Part shown: positions 43,868-54,266 of the stretch, one piece after another | Position numbering within the stretch: the stretch's first letter is position 1 | Layout of the letters: every line of letters starts with the position of its first letter | NCBI GenBank assembly: GCA_002104905.1 | Contig: MCFE01000350.1 | Location: 1-64,000, forward strand | Direction: 5' to 3' | Origin: Basidiobolus meristosporus CBS 931.73 | Taxonomy: Eukaryota > Basidiobolomycota > Basidiobolomycetes > Basidiobolales > Basidiobolaceae | Length of the DNA stretch: 64,000 bases | Translations under genes and position numbers: made by a program | The notes under the pieces: generated by a model | The model's database searches: none | Seen by the model: only the letters and a program-made list of their open reading frames with translations | Told to the model about the DNA's origin: nothing

Positions 43868-44931
43868 GTAGAATCAAAGGAACTCAAATGGAGGAAAAGG
43901 AAGAAGGAGTCCAAACGATGATGGGACCCAACGCAGGATGTACAGACATTAAATACTAAGCTCACCAACAGGATGCAATGTCAACTGAACAAAAACTCCA
44001 ATCAAATGGATTAATTGCCTAACCTCCGAAACAGGAGAAGATCCAACATAATAAAGGACACAGTACATGATATAAGCCCCTCCAGTCAACGCTGTGTTGA
44101 TGCCGGAAACAGTATGCCACATAGTTAATTGCCTGATTCATGATTGTAGCTTAAATGGCTGATTTATGATTGTAGCTTAATTACCTGATTCCGAACAGTT
44201 AGATGTCAGAGACTAATCAAACATCGCCTTATTAAATCCATTTGGGCGGAAGTGGCACTGGGTTTCAATGGAATTTAATTGAAGCTTGAATTCTAAATTT
44301 TGGGTTTTAGACAATGCTCATCCTATGCTCAGTCCTACGCTTAATCCCATGCATTCTAACAAATGGCTGAAACCTGCTGTCCGAGCCCCTCTGGATACGA
44401 GCACCCTACCTCTGTGGTGTTTAAATACAACCGGCCTATTTCAATCCTGATGCACGAGTACAGCTCCTTCAAGGAGTACAGTCACAGCCTCGGTAGCAAA
44501 TAGATTGCCAACAGCCTCCCCCCAGTGGCTTATCGTGAGCCACACGGCGAACTGCATATGATATAATGTGATGTCAAGATCATGCTGAGGCTCAGCCAGA
44601 GAAGGAATAGGCAGTTTCGCCCGGATCGCAACATTACTCCAATACAATCAGTCTCATAGTTTTTGGCAAAGTTTTCATATGTTTGCAAGACACATATCCC
44701 TGACATTTCCACATCGATCTTCGTGTTGATTCGTGCAATCCCAATGGCAAATGCGGTTGGGTGCATTGATGGATTTCCTGCATGGAGAATTAGGGTTCGA
44801 GGCCGGTTTCCGCCCCATGCTACATTGTGCCTATGCGAGAACACGGACCGCTTTTATTCTATTTTTCACACGTTGAAAATACTTGTATACAAACTAGGTG
44901 GACTATTAATTAGAAGGTGCTTGGGTGGGAT
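43868..44931. other. intergenic ~1 kb
   Basis: No supported gene. A 26-bp unit (CTGATTCATGATTGTAGCTT...) is repeated twice plus a partial at ~44132-44196. Two overlapping minus-strand frames at 44441-44844 have some protein-like composition but no recognisable family. Confidence 0.4.
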
Positions 44932-46025
44932 TTAGTTCTTGCCACGGCCAGCTTGGCGCCGGGATTTGCCTAATCTCTTTGGCTTACCGCCCTTGAATCC
45001 CTGCTTCATGCCCTTGGCGCTGAAGCCAGATATATCGTTGGTGCTGTCGGCGGTGTTGCTCTTGCTACCACGCTTGCGGCCACCGAATCCAAACTTGGCA
45101 TCCTTCTTGACCCGCTTGGCGTTCTTGCCCGGCAATTTGGACTTTCTCTTGGTGATGGATGCCTCGTCATCGTCGGAAATGGCGATATCAAAGTCGTCGT
45201 CGTTCATGTCACCATCCTTCAATTCTGCAAGCAATACGCCGTTAGGCTACGGGGACGAAATCTCCTTGTGCGGTGCGCTACTTACTTCTCTTGGCCATCT
45301 TGATCTTCTCGAGCTCTTGGGATTTCTGCATCTGGCGCTCCTTGAGCTTCTCCACCTGCACCTTCTTGCCGAACTTCTTCAACTCGCGCTGCTTACGAGC
45401 TTCCTCGGAAGCCTTGATGGACTGGGACTCGTCGAGAAGACGTTGTCTGACCTACAATACCAAACATCCTAGGTTTAGCTGAAGTGCACGGTGGGCCGAG
45501 CTACTTGCCGGGGACAATACCTTCTGCATGTGTTCGTCCGATTTCACCATCTCAGCGAAATAGTCGTCGGGGCGGACAAAAGGAATTCCGGCGGCGGTGA
45601 TCTTGGCGTGAGCCTCCTTGGCAGCCTCCAATGCTTGGTTGTAGCTGGAATGGGTCGAAGTTTGAGTATGGAAGTTTGCGAGGCTGTAACCGACAACACA
45701 CTTACAAGGCCAATTCACGCTTCAAGTCGTTATAAACATCCTCCACAACAAGGGGTTCGGAGGAGGTGATAGCCTGAGTCTCAATCCAAGGCAGATCGAG
45801 CTTGATCTCCTCAAGGGCATCGTTCAGGCCTTGCTATTACCAAAGTGGAAGGTTAGGGTTAGGTTTGGGAAAAGGGGTGGCCGGATACGAAAGGCTCGCA
45901 AGTACCTTGTTGTTCACGGTGAGCTTTTGCTCAGGAATGGTGTCCTCGTCGACGGAGAGATCGGCGTCCGAAAGCTCCTCCATAGGGATGGCTTCGGGGA
46001 TCTCGGAATCGGAAATGTCAGACAT
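44932..46025 (-). CDS. EBP2: rRNA-processing protein EBP2
   Basis: Five exons: 45906-46025, 45706-45833, 45521-45644, 45286-45451 and 44932-45224; introns 61-72 nt; phases join; 276 residues. Acidic N-terminus (DISDSEIPEAIPMEELSDAD), then the conserved EBP2 core: NDALEEIKLDLPWIET, DVYNDLKRELAFYNQALEAA, PFVRPDDYFAEMVKSDEHM, a Lys/Glu coiled coil, and the basic nucleolar C-terminus (KSKLPGKNAKRVKKDAKFGF, GGRKRGSKSN, RQAGRGKN). EBP2 acts in the nucleolus in 27S pre-rRNA processing and 60S assembly. The first intron holds a telomere-box-like run (GGTTAGGGTTAGG on the plus strand, ~45851-45863). Head-to-head with RPL37. Confidence 0.95.
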
Positions 46026-46454
46026 ATGCTAAAGTGTTGGGTACCAAGGGGAAGGGGTTGGGAGATTGGACGTGGAAGTGGAAGAGACTTGATATGGGCA
46101 ATGTGGAAAAAAAGCCTCGCCCGACTAAACGAGTGGATAATCAGATGCTTGAAACTTGGGTGTTTTTTTCTTTCGCACCGCACGATCTCCGTGGACACGA
46201 GAAATTGTTTTTTCTTTTTTTTCGCCGCCTTCACCAGGACCGGATTTTTTTCACGGGCCTCTGGTGTGAGGTGGATCGATCGCCAGCCAGCCAAATGGGA
46301 GTTATCCCGAGTCCCCTTCCCTCTCCCCCGCCGACCAATCAGACGGCCCGCTTCCGGCATCCTCGGCATCAGTTTGATAAAACGGAATTCTGCCACTTGT
46401 CGAAATTCCTCTCTTTCCCATCCCTCAGCGGCCGTTAGAAAGCCTCATTCAAAC

Positions 46455-46799
46455 ATGGTACGTATCCTACCACCCCAAATACATCCAACGCCGACCGGCA
46501 CACTGATTGCTTTGCATCTCTAGACTAAGGGTACCCAAAGTTTTGGTAAGCGTCACACCAAGTCTCACACTCTCTGCCGTCGTTGCGGCAAGCGTTCCTT
46601 CCACAACCAAAAGAAGACCTGCGCTTCCTGCGGTTATCCTGCCGCCAAGATCAGAAGCTTCAACTGGGGCCAGAAGGCCAAGCGTAGAAAGACCACCGGT
46701 ACCGGTCGCATGAGATACCTCAAGAACGTCTCCCGCCGCTTCAAGAACGGTTTCCGTGAGGGTACTCAAGCCCAAAAGCAAACCACCGCTTCTGCTTAA
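46455..46799 (+). CDS. RPL37: 60S ribosomal protein L37 (eL37)
   Basis: Two exons, 46455-46457 (the ATG alone) and 46524-46799, 66-nt intron directly after the start codon, as is common in fungal ribosomal protein genes; 92 residues. Begins [20 protein letters not shown]; zinc site CRRCG..CASCG (two CxxC pairs); basic RNA-binding C-terminus ending in TTASA. Component of the large ribosomal subunit. The ~430-bp region to EBP2 is a shared divergent promoter with T-rich tracts, consistent with co-regulation of ribosome biogenesis. Confidence 0.97.
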
Positions 46800-46985
46800 G
46801 TCCTCCCAGGGAGTTCGGCGCGTACGGTTTATTGCTCTACACTCGAATAAATCAAATAAATTCGTGGCTTTCCCAGTATGTTTGGCCTTTGGCTGCTCTT
46901 TATTTGTTATGCTAAGGGTGGAGGTGGGGTGGTTATATTACATCTCGGCGGTTAACTGAGTGAGCAGCTTCCTGGAAACCAAGAG

Positions 46986-48211
46986 TTAGTCGAGAGCATG
47001 GGTGAAGATCATCAATAGCGGTTTACTCGATGGGTGGTTGTCTGGCCACTGTTTGCTGATACGAAGGCGATGCCCTAGAAAACGTGACATGGATGAGCGT
47101 TGGGATTTACTACCGACTGGCTGTCCCCTGACTCGAATACCTTCTTCGGAATCAGAGGAGATGTCGGAATCGGTCGCTGAATCACTGATATTGTCGTTCA
47201 GGTTGTATCGCGCACGTAGCCACTGATGCCGCGGCCCAGCCTCGCTGAGCTCGCTGACCTTGAAGCCGTAGATGCGTGGCTTGTAGGAGTTGATCTTGAA
47301 ATGCGAGTAAGTACTGGGGCTGTACGTCATAAGGAATAGATGGGCGAAGGTGGTTCCGAAGAAGGCCCCTAAACGAGAGGGATCAACAACCATCCTAGAT
47401 CACAATGCGTCTACAAACCCGGGTTACCATCAAGGCTGTGGGTCGGCGAGTTCGGCGGCGTGTAGAGATCCAAACAGTTTGGACAATACAACTTCACTGG
47501 CTCAACATCCAAGGAGTCGGATTTCCCAGTGGGGATCACTAGCGTCCCGTTGCAGTAGTATCGAGGGCAACAACCAAAGTCCCCACGATCGTATCTGCTC
47601 GCCTTGATGCATGGAAGGGTTGGTGAAGGATGTCACAGTAGCAAGGATATGTTGTCACGCACCATTTCATGCATGCCTTGACGGGTCAAGATATATCTTT
47701 GATGGAGCATACAATAAAGCCTTTCCGCGGATGCTTTGATAGCATTGGTGTCGACATCGGGTCGCGGCCGTTCTACGGGAAAGTGGTTAGAAGAAAGACG
47801 ATCTATTTAGATTCAGAGGGGCATACTTGGTTGGATGTCACGAATCATCTCCAAAGCCTCTTGGTAGAACGGCACCTCCGTTTCTAAGCCGACCGTGTTG
47901 AATCCATCTTTCAGAAAACTCTCCGTGGCTCTTAATAAATACTCTTTCCCAGGAAGTGAGCAAAACCATGTGATCCAGTTGGCCTTCTTCTGTGAGGAGA
48001 CTGCACTGGGGGCGGGAAAGACTACGAAGGAGGCAAGCGTCACGTCGGTTAGCATGACCACAAAAGGAAAAGAAGGACGCGTGGAAACCAAGGTTGGCCG
48101 GTGTTTGCCTTGCTACCCTCCACACCAGAGTGAACGGAAGATTGGAACATATCGAAGAAACTCACCAGTACACTCTTCAACACTGGGCGAGAGGTTTTCG
48201 GTCTGCTCCAT
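46986..48211 (-). CDS. casein kinase 2 regulatory (beta) subunit
   Basis: Five exons: 48166-48211, 47827-48021, 47663-47772, 47428-47602 and 46986-47368; introns 144, 54, 60 and 59 nt; phases join; about 302 residues. CK2-beta landmarks in order: WITWFCSLPGKEYLL, VPFYQEALEMIRDI, AERLYCMLHQRYILT then RQGMHEM, a zinc-ribbon FGCCPRYYC..VKLYCPNCLDLYTP (four metal Cys, dimer interface), AFFGTTFAHLFLMTY, and YKPRIYGFKV. It dimerises and scaffolds two catalytic alpha subunits. Unusual: the acidic stretch SDSATDSDISSDSEEG sits in a ~90-residue C-terminal extension, and the usual acidic patch after the ALEMI helix is reduced to IQPKRPRPDVD. Convergent with RPL37. Confidence 0.9.
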
Positions 48212-48803
48212 TGGCCTGTGCTAGTTGTAAGGCAGTGTGGTGAACTGGGGTTACTAAAAAGCGTTACAGTGTGGTCGGTGCTGACATGAAGCAGCTGTTG
48301 AATGTACGCCGTATGGATTTATTGGATCATCTCCAAATACTGTTTCCAATTAGCACGCTGATGCAGGCGATAGTCATTTCGGAGCAGCAATGGTGGTCGA
48401 CGATCACCTGATCAAGTAGGATTAATCAACATGCTGAGTATTTGGCGTAGTGGCTGTTTAAATCAATTATGGTGGGTGATGCAGCCATCTAAAAGAAATT
48501 GCCGTAAATCAATGTATTCACTGATGTCCTACAGGAAACCATCAATTCCTGGAATACCAACAGGTACTTCAACAGGTACTTGAAACCGGAGCTACACTAC
48601 GCTACTGGTAACAAATGAACTTTCGAGTGACCGTTACGTATTATCGCATTTATCTCCTACCCAGGATGGAAGATTTCGACCAATATTAGATAGACCTTCA
48701 AACCTGGTCAGCCTGTCATATATTTCCCATACAGCCTTCCGGAAATATCTGGTAATGATGTATCTCAAGCATGGAATAACTGATTTGATTTCCATCTGAT
48801 ACC
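48212..48803. other. intergenic, boundary to retrotransposon block
   Basis: No gene. Includes short repeated ACAGGTACTT motifs (~48560-48583). Confidence 0.4.
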
Positions 48804-49090
48804 TGTTGGAAATTTCATACTTGCTCCTAAATACTCGCATTAACTTGGTCACTTCGATCCTGGTTTATGAACTTTCTGATTTCCTGGTCAGATTTGTTGT
48901 TTGGATTTACTCAGAATATTTTCTTCCAAATGTCAGGTGCCTGGAATATGAAGTTGTCAAAACTTTTCAAAAGCCTCCCCTGCAAGTTTTGCATACTTAA
49001 TCTAGTGACCTTCCTGAGTATGCACCCTGCAATTTTTTCTGCCCAGACCATGTAGAGGTATAGGTAATATTCTTATACTCAAGAAACCAT
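48804..49090 (+). repeat. decayed copia-type LTR 1
   Basis: Starts TGTTGGAAATTTCATAC and follows the family A LTR landmark order: CCTAAATACTC, TTGGTCACTT, GGATTTACTCAGAATATTTT, a GTCAGGTGCC..GGAATATGAA block, CCCAGACCATGTAGA, and an A-rich end. Strongly diverged. Confidence 0.65.
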
Positions 49091-49179
49091 TAATGGAAAG
49101 GTGAATAAAATGCTAGCTTACCTAATCACTATGCCATATTGTGTAATCTCAGTAAACAACCAACTGGGTGCTGTATTTG

Positions 49180-49345
49180 TGTTGTAAATTTTATAATTAC
49201 ACCTAAACACTCACCCAGCTTGGTCACTTGGGTCATTATCTACAAATCTTTGGGAATTCTGGCCAAACTCCTTGTTGGGATATACTTGGAATATTTTCAC
49301 CAATATATTGGGTACCCAGAACATTAGAAATCTGAAAGCTGTTCA
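49180..49345 (+). repeat. decayed copia-type LTR 2 (truncated)
   Basis: Begins TGTTGTAAATTTTATAATTA, then ACACCTAAACACTCACCCA, TTGGTCACTTGGGTCATTA and GGGTACCCAGAACAT. The 3' half of the LTR is missing; the next LTR starts where it breaks off. Confidence 0.65.
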
Positions 49346-49555
49346 TGTTGAGAAAACTTGGAATTCCACCTAAATACTCACCTAACTTAGTCACTTAGAT
49401 CATCACCTACAAATCATAGAGAATACTGACCAAATTCCTTGTTGGGATTTACTTAGAATCATATATACAGAAGGCTCCTGGATGAAGAACCAAGAAACCC
49501 AAGTGCCAAAAAGAGAAGAAGAAAATGCCATGGCAAGCAGTGCAGACCATCAAAG
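49346..49555 (+). repeat. internally deleted copia remnant (LTR piece plus gag piece)
   Basis: 49346-~49451 matches the first third of the family A LTR (TGTTGAGAAAACTTGGAATT, ACTTAGATCATCACC, TTGTTGGGATTTACTTAGAA). It is then fused directly to ~49452-49555, which matches gag of the same family (compare AGAAGGCTCCTGGATGAAGA with AAGGCTCTTGGATGAAGAAT at ~50482). A deletion joined LTR to gag in an older insertion. Confidence 0.7.
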
Positions 49556-49904
49556 TGTTGAAAAAATTTGTAATTCCACTTAAATATTCACCTAACTAAT
49601 CACTTAGATCATTACCTTCCAATCCTAGGGAGTACTGACCAAATTCCTTAATGGGATTTACTTATAATATTTTCACCAAAATACCAGGTACCCAGTACAT
49701 GAAAATTCTCAAAGCTGTCCAAATAGCCCCAAACTTTGCACATATGTTCTTGGGACTTTCCTTAGCCAATGCTATGTGTTTGCAATGCTAAGACCATGTA
49801 AAAGTATTTATACTACGTTTACATTTAATAAATCATTAAGTGAAAACCACATAATCTACTTGTCCTCCCAAATCACATCCAATATCTCCAAGACTGTTAC
49901 AACA
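49556..49904 (+). repeat. 5' LTR of copia A
   Basis: TGTTGAAAAAATTTG... to ...CTGTTACAACA; AATAAA near its 3' third. Confidence 0.9.
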
Positions 49905-49920
49905 GGCTATGAGCCCTGAG
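49905..49920 (+). other. primer-binding site of copia A (initiator-tRNA anticodon type)
   Basis: GGCTATGAGCCCTGAG directly after the LTR. Its complement reads CTCAGGGCTCATAGCC, which matches the anticodon stem-loop of eukaryotic initiator tRNA-Met (CAGGGCTCATA) rather than a tRNA 3' end, so a half-tRNA primer as in Drosophila copia is expected. Confidence 0.6.
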
Positions 49921-49935
49921 CTGTCACTCTCTGCA

Positions 49936-50736
49936 ATGTCTACTACTGCTATTGTTGGAGTTTTTCCCTCTGCTGAAAAGTTGGAAGGACTGAACTACCA
50001 AGTGTGGAAGGTGAAGATGAAGATGCTGCCACAAGAAAGAGGCCTTTGGGATATTGTCATGGGAGAAGAATGCCCTCCTAAAAATTTGGGAGAGGAAGCC
50101 TTAAAGTACCATAAGAAAGAGCAAAGTGCCTTCAACTGCATATGCCTTAATGTTAAAGACAAACTGCTAATTCAATGCTCAAGATCAAAAATGGCAAAGA
50201 ATGCCTGGAAGGCATTAGAAGACACCTACCAGTCATGTTCAGCTGCTAAAAAAATGTATCCAAGACAAAAATTCTTTACTAAAAAGATGCAGCCAGGAGA
50301 AGAAATGAAAAATCTCATTAACAGTAATACCCTGCTGGTGGATGCGATGGAATCTGTGGGTGTACCAACTACTGATGATAATTTGATAGTTACCATCCTG
50401 AATAGCCCAACAGACAAGTTTCAGGGCCTTCTATCAGCCCTAGAGTCCAGAACTGAAGATTTGACCTTAAATTACATATATGGAAGGCTCTTGGATGAAG
50501 AATTAAGAAAATTAAGTGCCAATAAGAAGGAAGAAGAAAATGCTTTAATAAGCAATGATAGCCAACAAAGAAGATACTCAAGACCTTTCAAGGCAATATC
50601 AACCTGTTTTGTAACTACTGCAAAAGGTGAGGACACACATCAGACTGGTGCTTCAAAAAGAGAGATAGTCAGTGGAAAAAGCCTGAATATGGAAATGCTG
50701 CCACAACTGAAGATAGACTATTCATATCTGCACTAA
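49936..50736 (+). pseudogene. copia A gag (frameshifted)
   Basis: Gag with the UBN2/DUF4219-type start: GVFPSAEKLEGLNYQVWKVK, KNAWKALEDTY, SRTEDLTLNYIYGRLLDEEL. The zinc knuckle CNYCKR..GHTSDWC lies in another frame around 50610-50660 and contains a TGA, so a shift and a nonsense change separate it. The upstream ATG at 49909 falls inside the primer-binding site; the Met at 49936 is the likelier start. Confidence 0.75.
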
Positions 50737-53700
50737 ATATGACCACAAACAAGGATTCTCAGATGTGGTATATTGACTCTAGAGCATCTCACACTTTACA
50801 CACCAAAAAGAACTTTTTACCCAATATCAAGAAATTCCAATTAAGGAGGTTTTCATGGGTGACAATAGAAGACTTGATGCAGTGGGAGAAGGAACTATCC
50901 AAGTAAACCTTGAAAGCAGTGAAGGAAGCCATACACTGACCTTTAAAGAAGTACTCTATGTATCAGATATAGCCAAGAACCTACTATCTTTAAGCAAGGC
51001 TACAGCAGAAGGACTCAGTTTCAGCTTTGACAATTATGGATCCAAGATCACTGATCAAAATGGTACACATATTGCTTTGGGTATCAGAGATCAAACTCCA
51101 TATAAGTTGACTTATGTTCCATCATATTTGGAAGCCAATATAAGTAACTTAAATGAAAAAACACCAATGCTTTGGCCCAGGAGATTTGAGCACATTAATT
51201 TTGATTATTTGCGCAAAATGATCAAAGATCAGCTAATTTCTGGAGTAAAAATTGATCCCCCAACTAATTTGGAGCACTGTGAAGCCTGCATATACAGTAA
51301 ACAAGCCAGACAACTGTTCAAGAGCTCTGGGTCAATCAAAACTAAGAAAAGATCAGATCTAATTTACTCAGATCTATGTGGACCTATGCAAAATTTATCC
51401 ACAGGTGGGATGAAGTACTTAATCACTTTTATTGATGATTGTACAAGATACACATGGGTCTACTTCATGGAGAGAAAGGAAGAAGCTCTGTCTAAGTTCA
51501 GGGAGTTCAAAGCTATGGTGGAGAGAGAAACTGGTGAAAAAATCAAGAAAATACGCTCTGACAATGGTGGAAAATATACCTCAAAACTCTCATCCACTTC
51601 TGCAAAATTCATGGGATAAAGCAAGAGACTATTGTACCATACTCCCCACAGCAAAATGGAGTAGCAGAACAAGCTAACAGATCAATAATTGATATGACAA
51701 GATCTATGATCCATGATCAAAAATTATCCTATGATTTTTGGGCAAAATCAGTTGCCATAGCTATATACCTTAAAAATAGGAGTTATAACAGAATACTTTG
51801 GGATTCTACTCCATTTGAAGCATGGTATGGATACAGAACAAGTGCAGAACATCTAAGAATATTTGGGTGTACAGCATATGCCAAGAAACTGCCTGGAAAT
51901 CAGTCAAAATTTAAGCTAAAAAGAGTAAAATGCATATTATGGGGCTACTGCAATGAGATTCAAGCATACAGATTCTACAATACCAATGAAAAGAAGCTAA
52001 TTAAGTCCAGGGATATGTGTGACAAAAATTCAAGATTTTCACAAAAAATGACATCAGATGATGACAAAAATCTGATCTCAAGTCCACCAATTGTCAGGAT
52101 TGGATCAGAGCAAAACAATGAAAATTCTTTCACTCCAGAGGACTCTACAACCATGGTTCAGCCTGAATCAGTGCCTAGGAATAGCCCAGAAGTGATCATT
52201 CCTGTATTGAATGCCTGGAGATTCAACCAGACCAGATATAGCCCAAATTTCTATATCAATGAGGGTACAACTTAGCCTATGCCTATTCAGTCCATATTGA
52301 AGAAACCCAGACTATAAAAGCGGGCCTATATGGCCCTCAGACAAAGTTTTGGAGATCTGCAAAGACTGAGGAATATCAGGCCCTAATAGAAAATCAAACT
52401 TGCAACTTAGTCACATTACCAATCAACCAAAAATCAATTGGATGCAGATGAGTCTCTAAGACAAAGTACAAGGCTGAGAGTACAATTGAACACACTTGTG
52501 GCCAAAGGATACTCTCAAACAAAAAGACTTGACTATACTGAGACCTTTGCATTGGTAGCCAAGTTTAATTCCGTCAGATTGATATTTGCTACTGCAGCCA
52601 AATAGAAGTTTTTTATTCATCAAATGGATGTGAAAACTGCATTTTTGAATGAAGAACTTGATGAGGACATGTATAAGAACCAGCCTGATGAGTTTGCTGA
52701 CTAAGATAACTCCCTTGTGGCCTGCAAGCTTAAGAAATCTTTATACAGTCTCAAATAGTCACCAAGAGCCTGGAATTGCATGATAGATTCTTATCTGGAG
52801 TCCTTGAGTTCCAAAAGGAGTAATGCTGACTATAGTATACACTAAAAGCCAGATAGAGCAAGTCCAGTTCTATTAGCTCTATATGTGGATGATCTTATTA
52901 TAGCCACCAATAACCTAGCAACATTGGAAGAGACTAAATCCAGCCTATCTAAAGAGTTCAGGATGTCTTATCTAGGAGAACTCAGTTACTACTTGGGATA
53001 AAGTTGGCCATAGAAAGAAGTACCCTGACTATCACCCTAAGCCAATCCAAGTATATTCAACAAATACTAAAGAAGTACTAAATGGAACACTGTAAACCAG
53101 CAGCTATCCTAACAGAGTCAAACCTTAACTTGGTCAAAGCTTGACCAAATCAAGTGAGCTTGGTGCCATCAAAAAGCCCTGACTTTCCTTATCAGTCATT
53201 GGTTAGCAGTCTGCTGTATATCATGCATGGAATACATCCAAACATCTCATATTCAGTAGGAGTTGTCAGCCAGCATAATCAGAACTATGGATCTGATTGT
53301 ATTGCAGCAGTTAAGCAGATTTTTAGATATCTGAAAGGAGCTGCAATGTCTGCTTAGGATACTCTTATAAGGATTCAGAACAGGACCTTGTAGGATACTA
53401 TGATGCTGATTGGGGACAAAATTTGGAAGACAGAAGATCCACCACAGGATACACTTTTGTTTACTGTCAATGAGTAATTTCATGGAATTCAAGGAAGCAA
53501 CCAACCATAGCACTTTCCACCACAGAAGCAGAGTATATGGCAGCCTGTGAAGCTACAAAAGAAGCAATGTGGTTAAGAAAGCCTCTTACAGATTTAGGTC
53601 TATGTTAAAAAACACCTATTACTTTATTTCAAGACAATCAAGGATGTATACCATTAGGTAGAAATCCAACTTTTTGTGCTAGAACCAAGTACATAGATAT

Positions 53701-53860
53701 TAGACATGACTTCATATGTGAAGCTATAGAGAATAGCTTAGTTAGCTTAGTTTACTGTCCTTCAGATGAAATGATTGCAGACATATTTACCAAATCATTA
53801 GCTAGAGACAAGTCTGAATATCTTAGGTCAAAATTAGGAATAGTCAGTATGAACATTTAG
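50737..53860 (+). pseudogene. copia A pol remnant (protease, integrase, RT, RNase H)
   Basis: Recognisable in pieces: protease WYIDSRAS (active-site DSGAS with Gly to Arg); pre-integrase LEHCEACIYSKQARQLFKS; integrase YSDLCGPM and IRSDNGGKY (catalytic Asp pair), the core broken after 51619; RT MDVKTAFLN and YVDDLIIAT (53 kb side); RNase H STTEAEYMAACEATKEAMWL and the C-terminal DIFTKSLARDKSEYLRSKLG. Stops are frequent and several are CAA/CAG to TAA/TAG or TGG to TGA changes. Confidence 0.85.
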
Positions 53861-53871
53861 CTGAGTGGGAG

Positions 53872-54219
53872 TGTAGTAAAAATTTGTAATTGCACCTAAA
53901 TATTCACCTAGCTTAGTCACTTAGATCATTACCTTCCAATCCTAGGGAATACTGACCAAATTCCTTGTTGGGATTTACTTAGAATATTTTCACCAAAATA
54001 TCAGGTACCCAGAACATGAAAATTCTCAAAGCTGTCCAAACAGCCCATAACTTTGCACACATGTTCTTGGGACCTTCCGTAACCTACACTATGTGCTTGA
54101 ATGCCAAGACCATGTAAAAATGTATATAGTAATTTGCATTCAATAAATCATTAAGTAAAAACCAGATAATATGTTTGTCCTCCCAAATCACTTTCAATAT
54201 CTCCAAGACTCTTATAACA
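53872..54219 (+). repeat. 3' LTR of copia A
   Basis: TGTAGTAAAAATTTG... to ...CTCTTATAACA, preceded by a purine-rich AGTGGGAG. Confidence 0.9.
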
Positions 54220-54266
54220 CAATGGAGGTGCTCAGGACCCTTTAAGGGCAACAGCAACTTTGATAG

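Larger units (their letters stand above)
49556..54219 (+). mobile_element. Ty1/copia LTR retrotransposon family A, complete but inactive
   Basis: 4.66 kb bounded by LTRs of 349 bp (49556-49904) and 348 bp (53872-54219), both TG..CA. A primer-binding site follows the 5' LTR (49905-49920) and a GAGTGGGAG purine tract precedes the 3' LTR. Order gag, protease, integrase, reverse transcriptase, RNase H defines Pseudoviridae-type copia. The LTRs differ at a number of sites and the coding region has many stops and shifts, so it is old and cannot move by itself. Flanks CAAAG (49551-49555) and CAATG (54220-54224) could be a decayed target duplication (4 of 5). Confidence 0.9.

Noticed and set aside
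44780-44825. GGGTTCGAGG resembling a tRNA B box
   Set aside because: No T-stem partner or cloverleaf around it.
44441-44844. Two overlapping minus-strand frames upstream of the OFA transporter gene
   Set aside because: Composition is somewhat protein-like, but I could not join them with convincing splice sites or recognise a family.
49551-54224. Target-site duplication of copia A (CAAAG/CAATG)
   Set aside because: Only 4 of 5 bases match; kept as a possibility, not as a feature.
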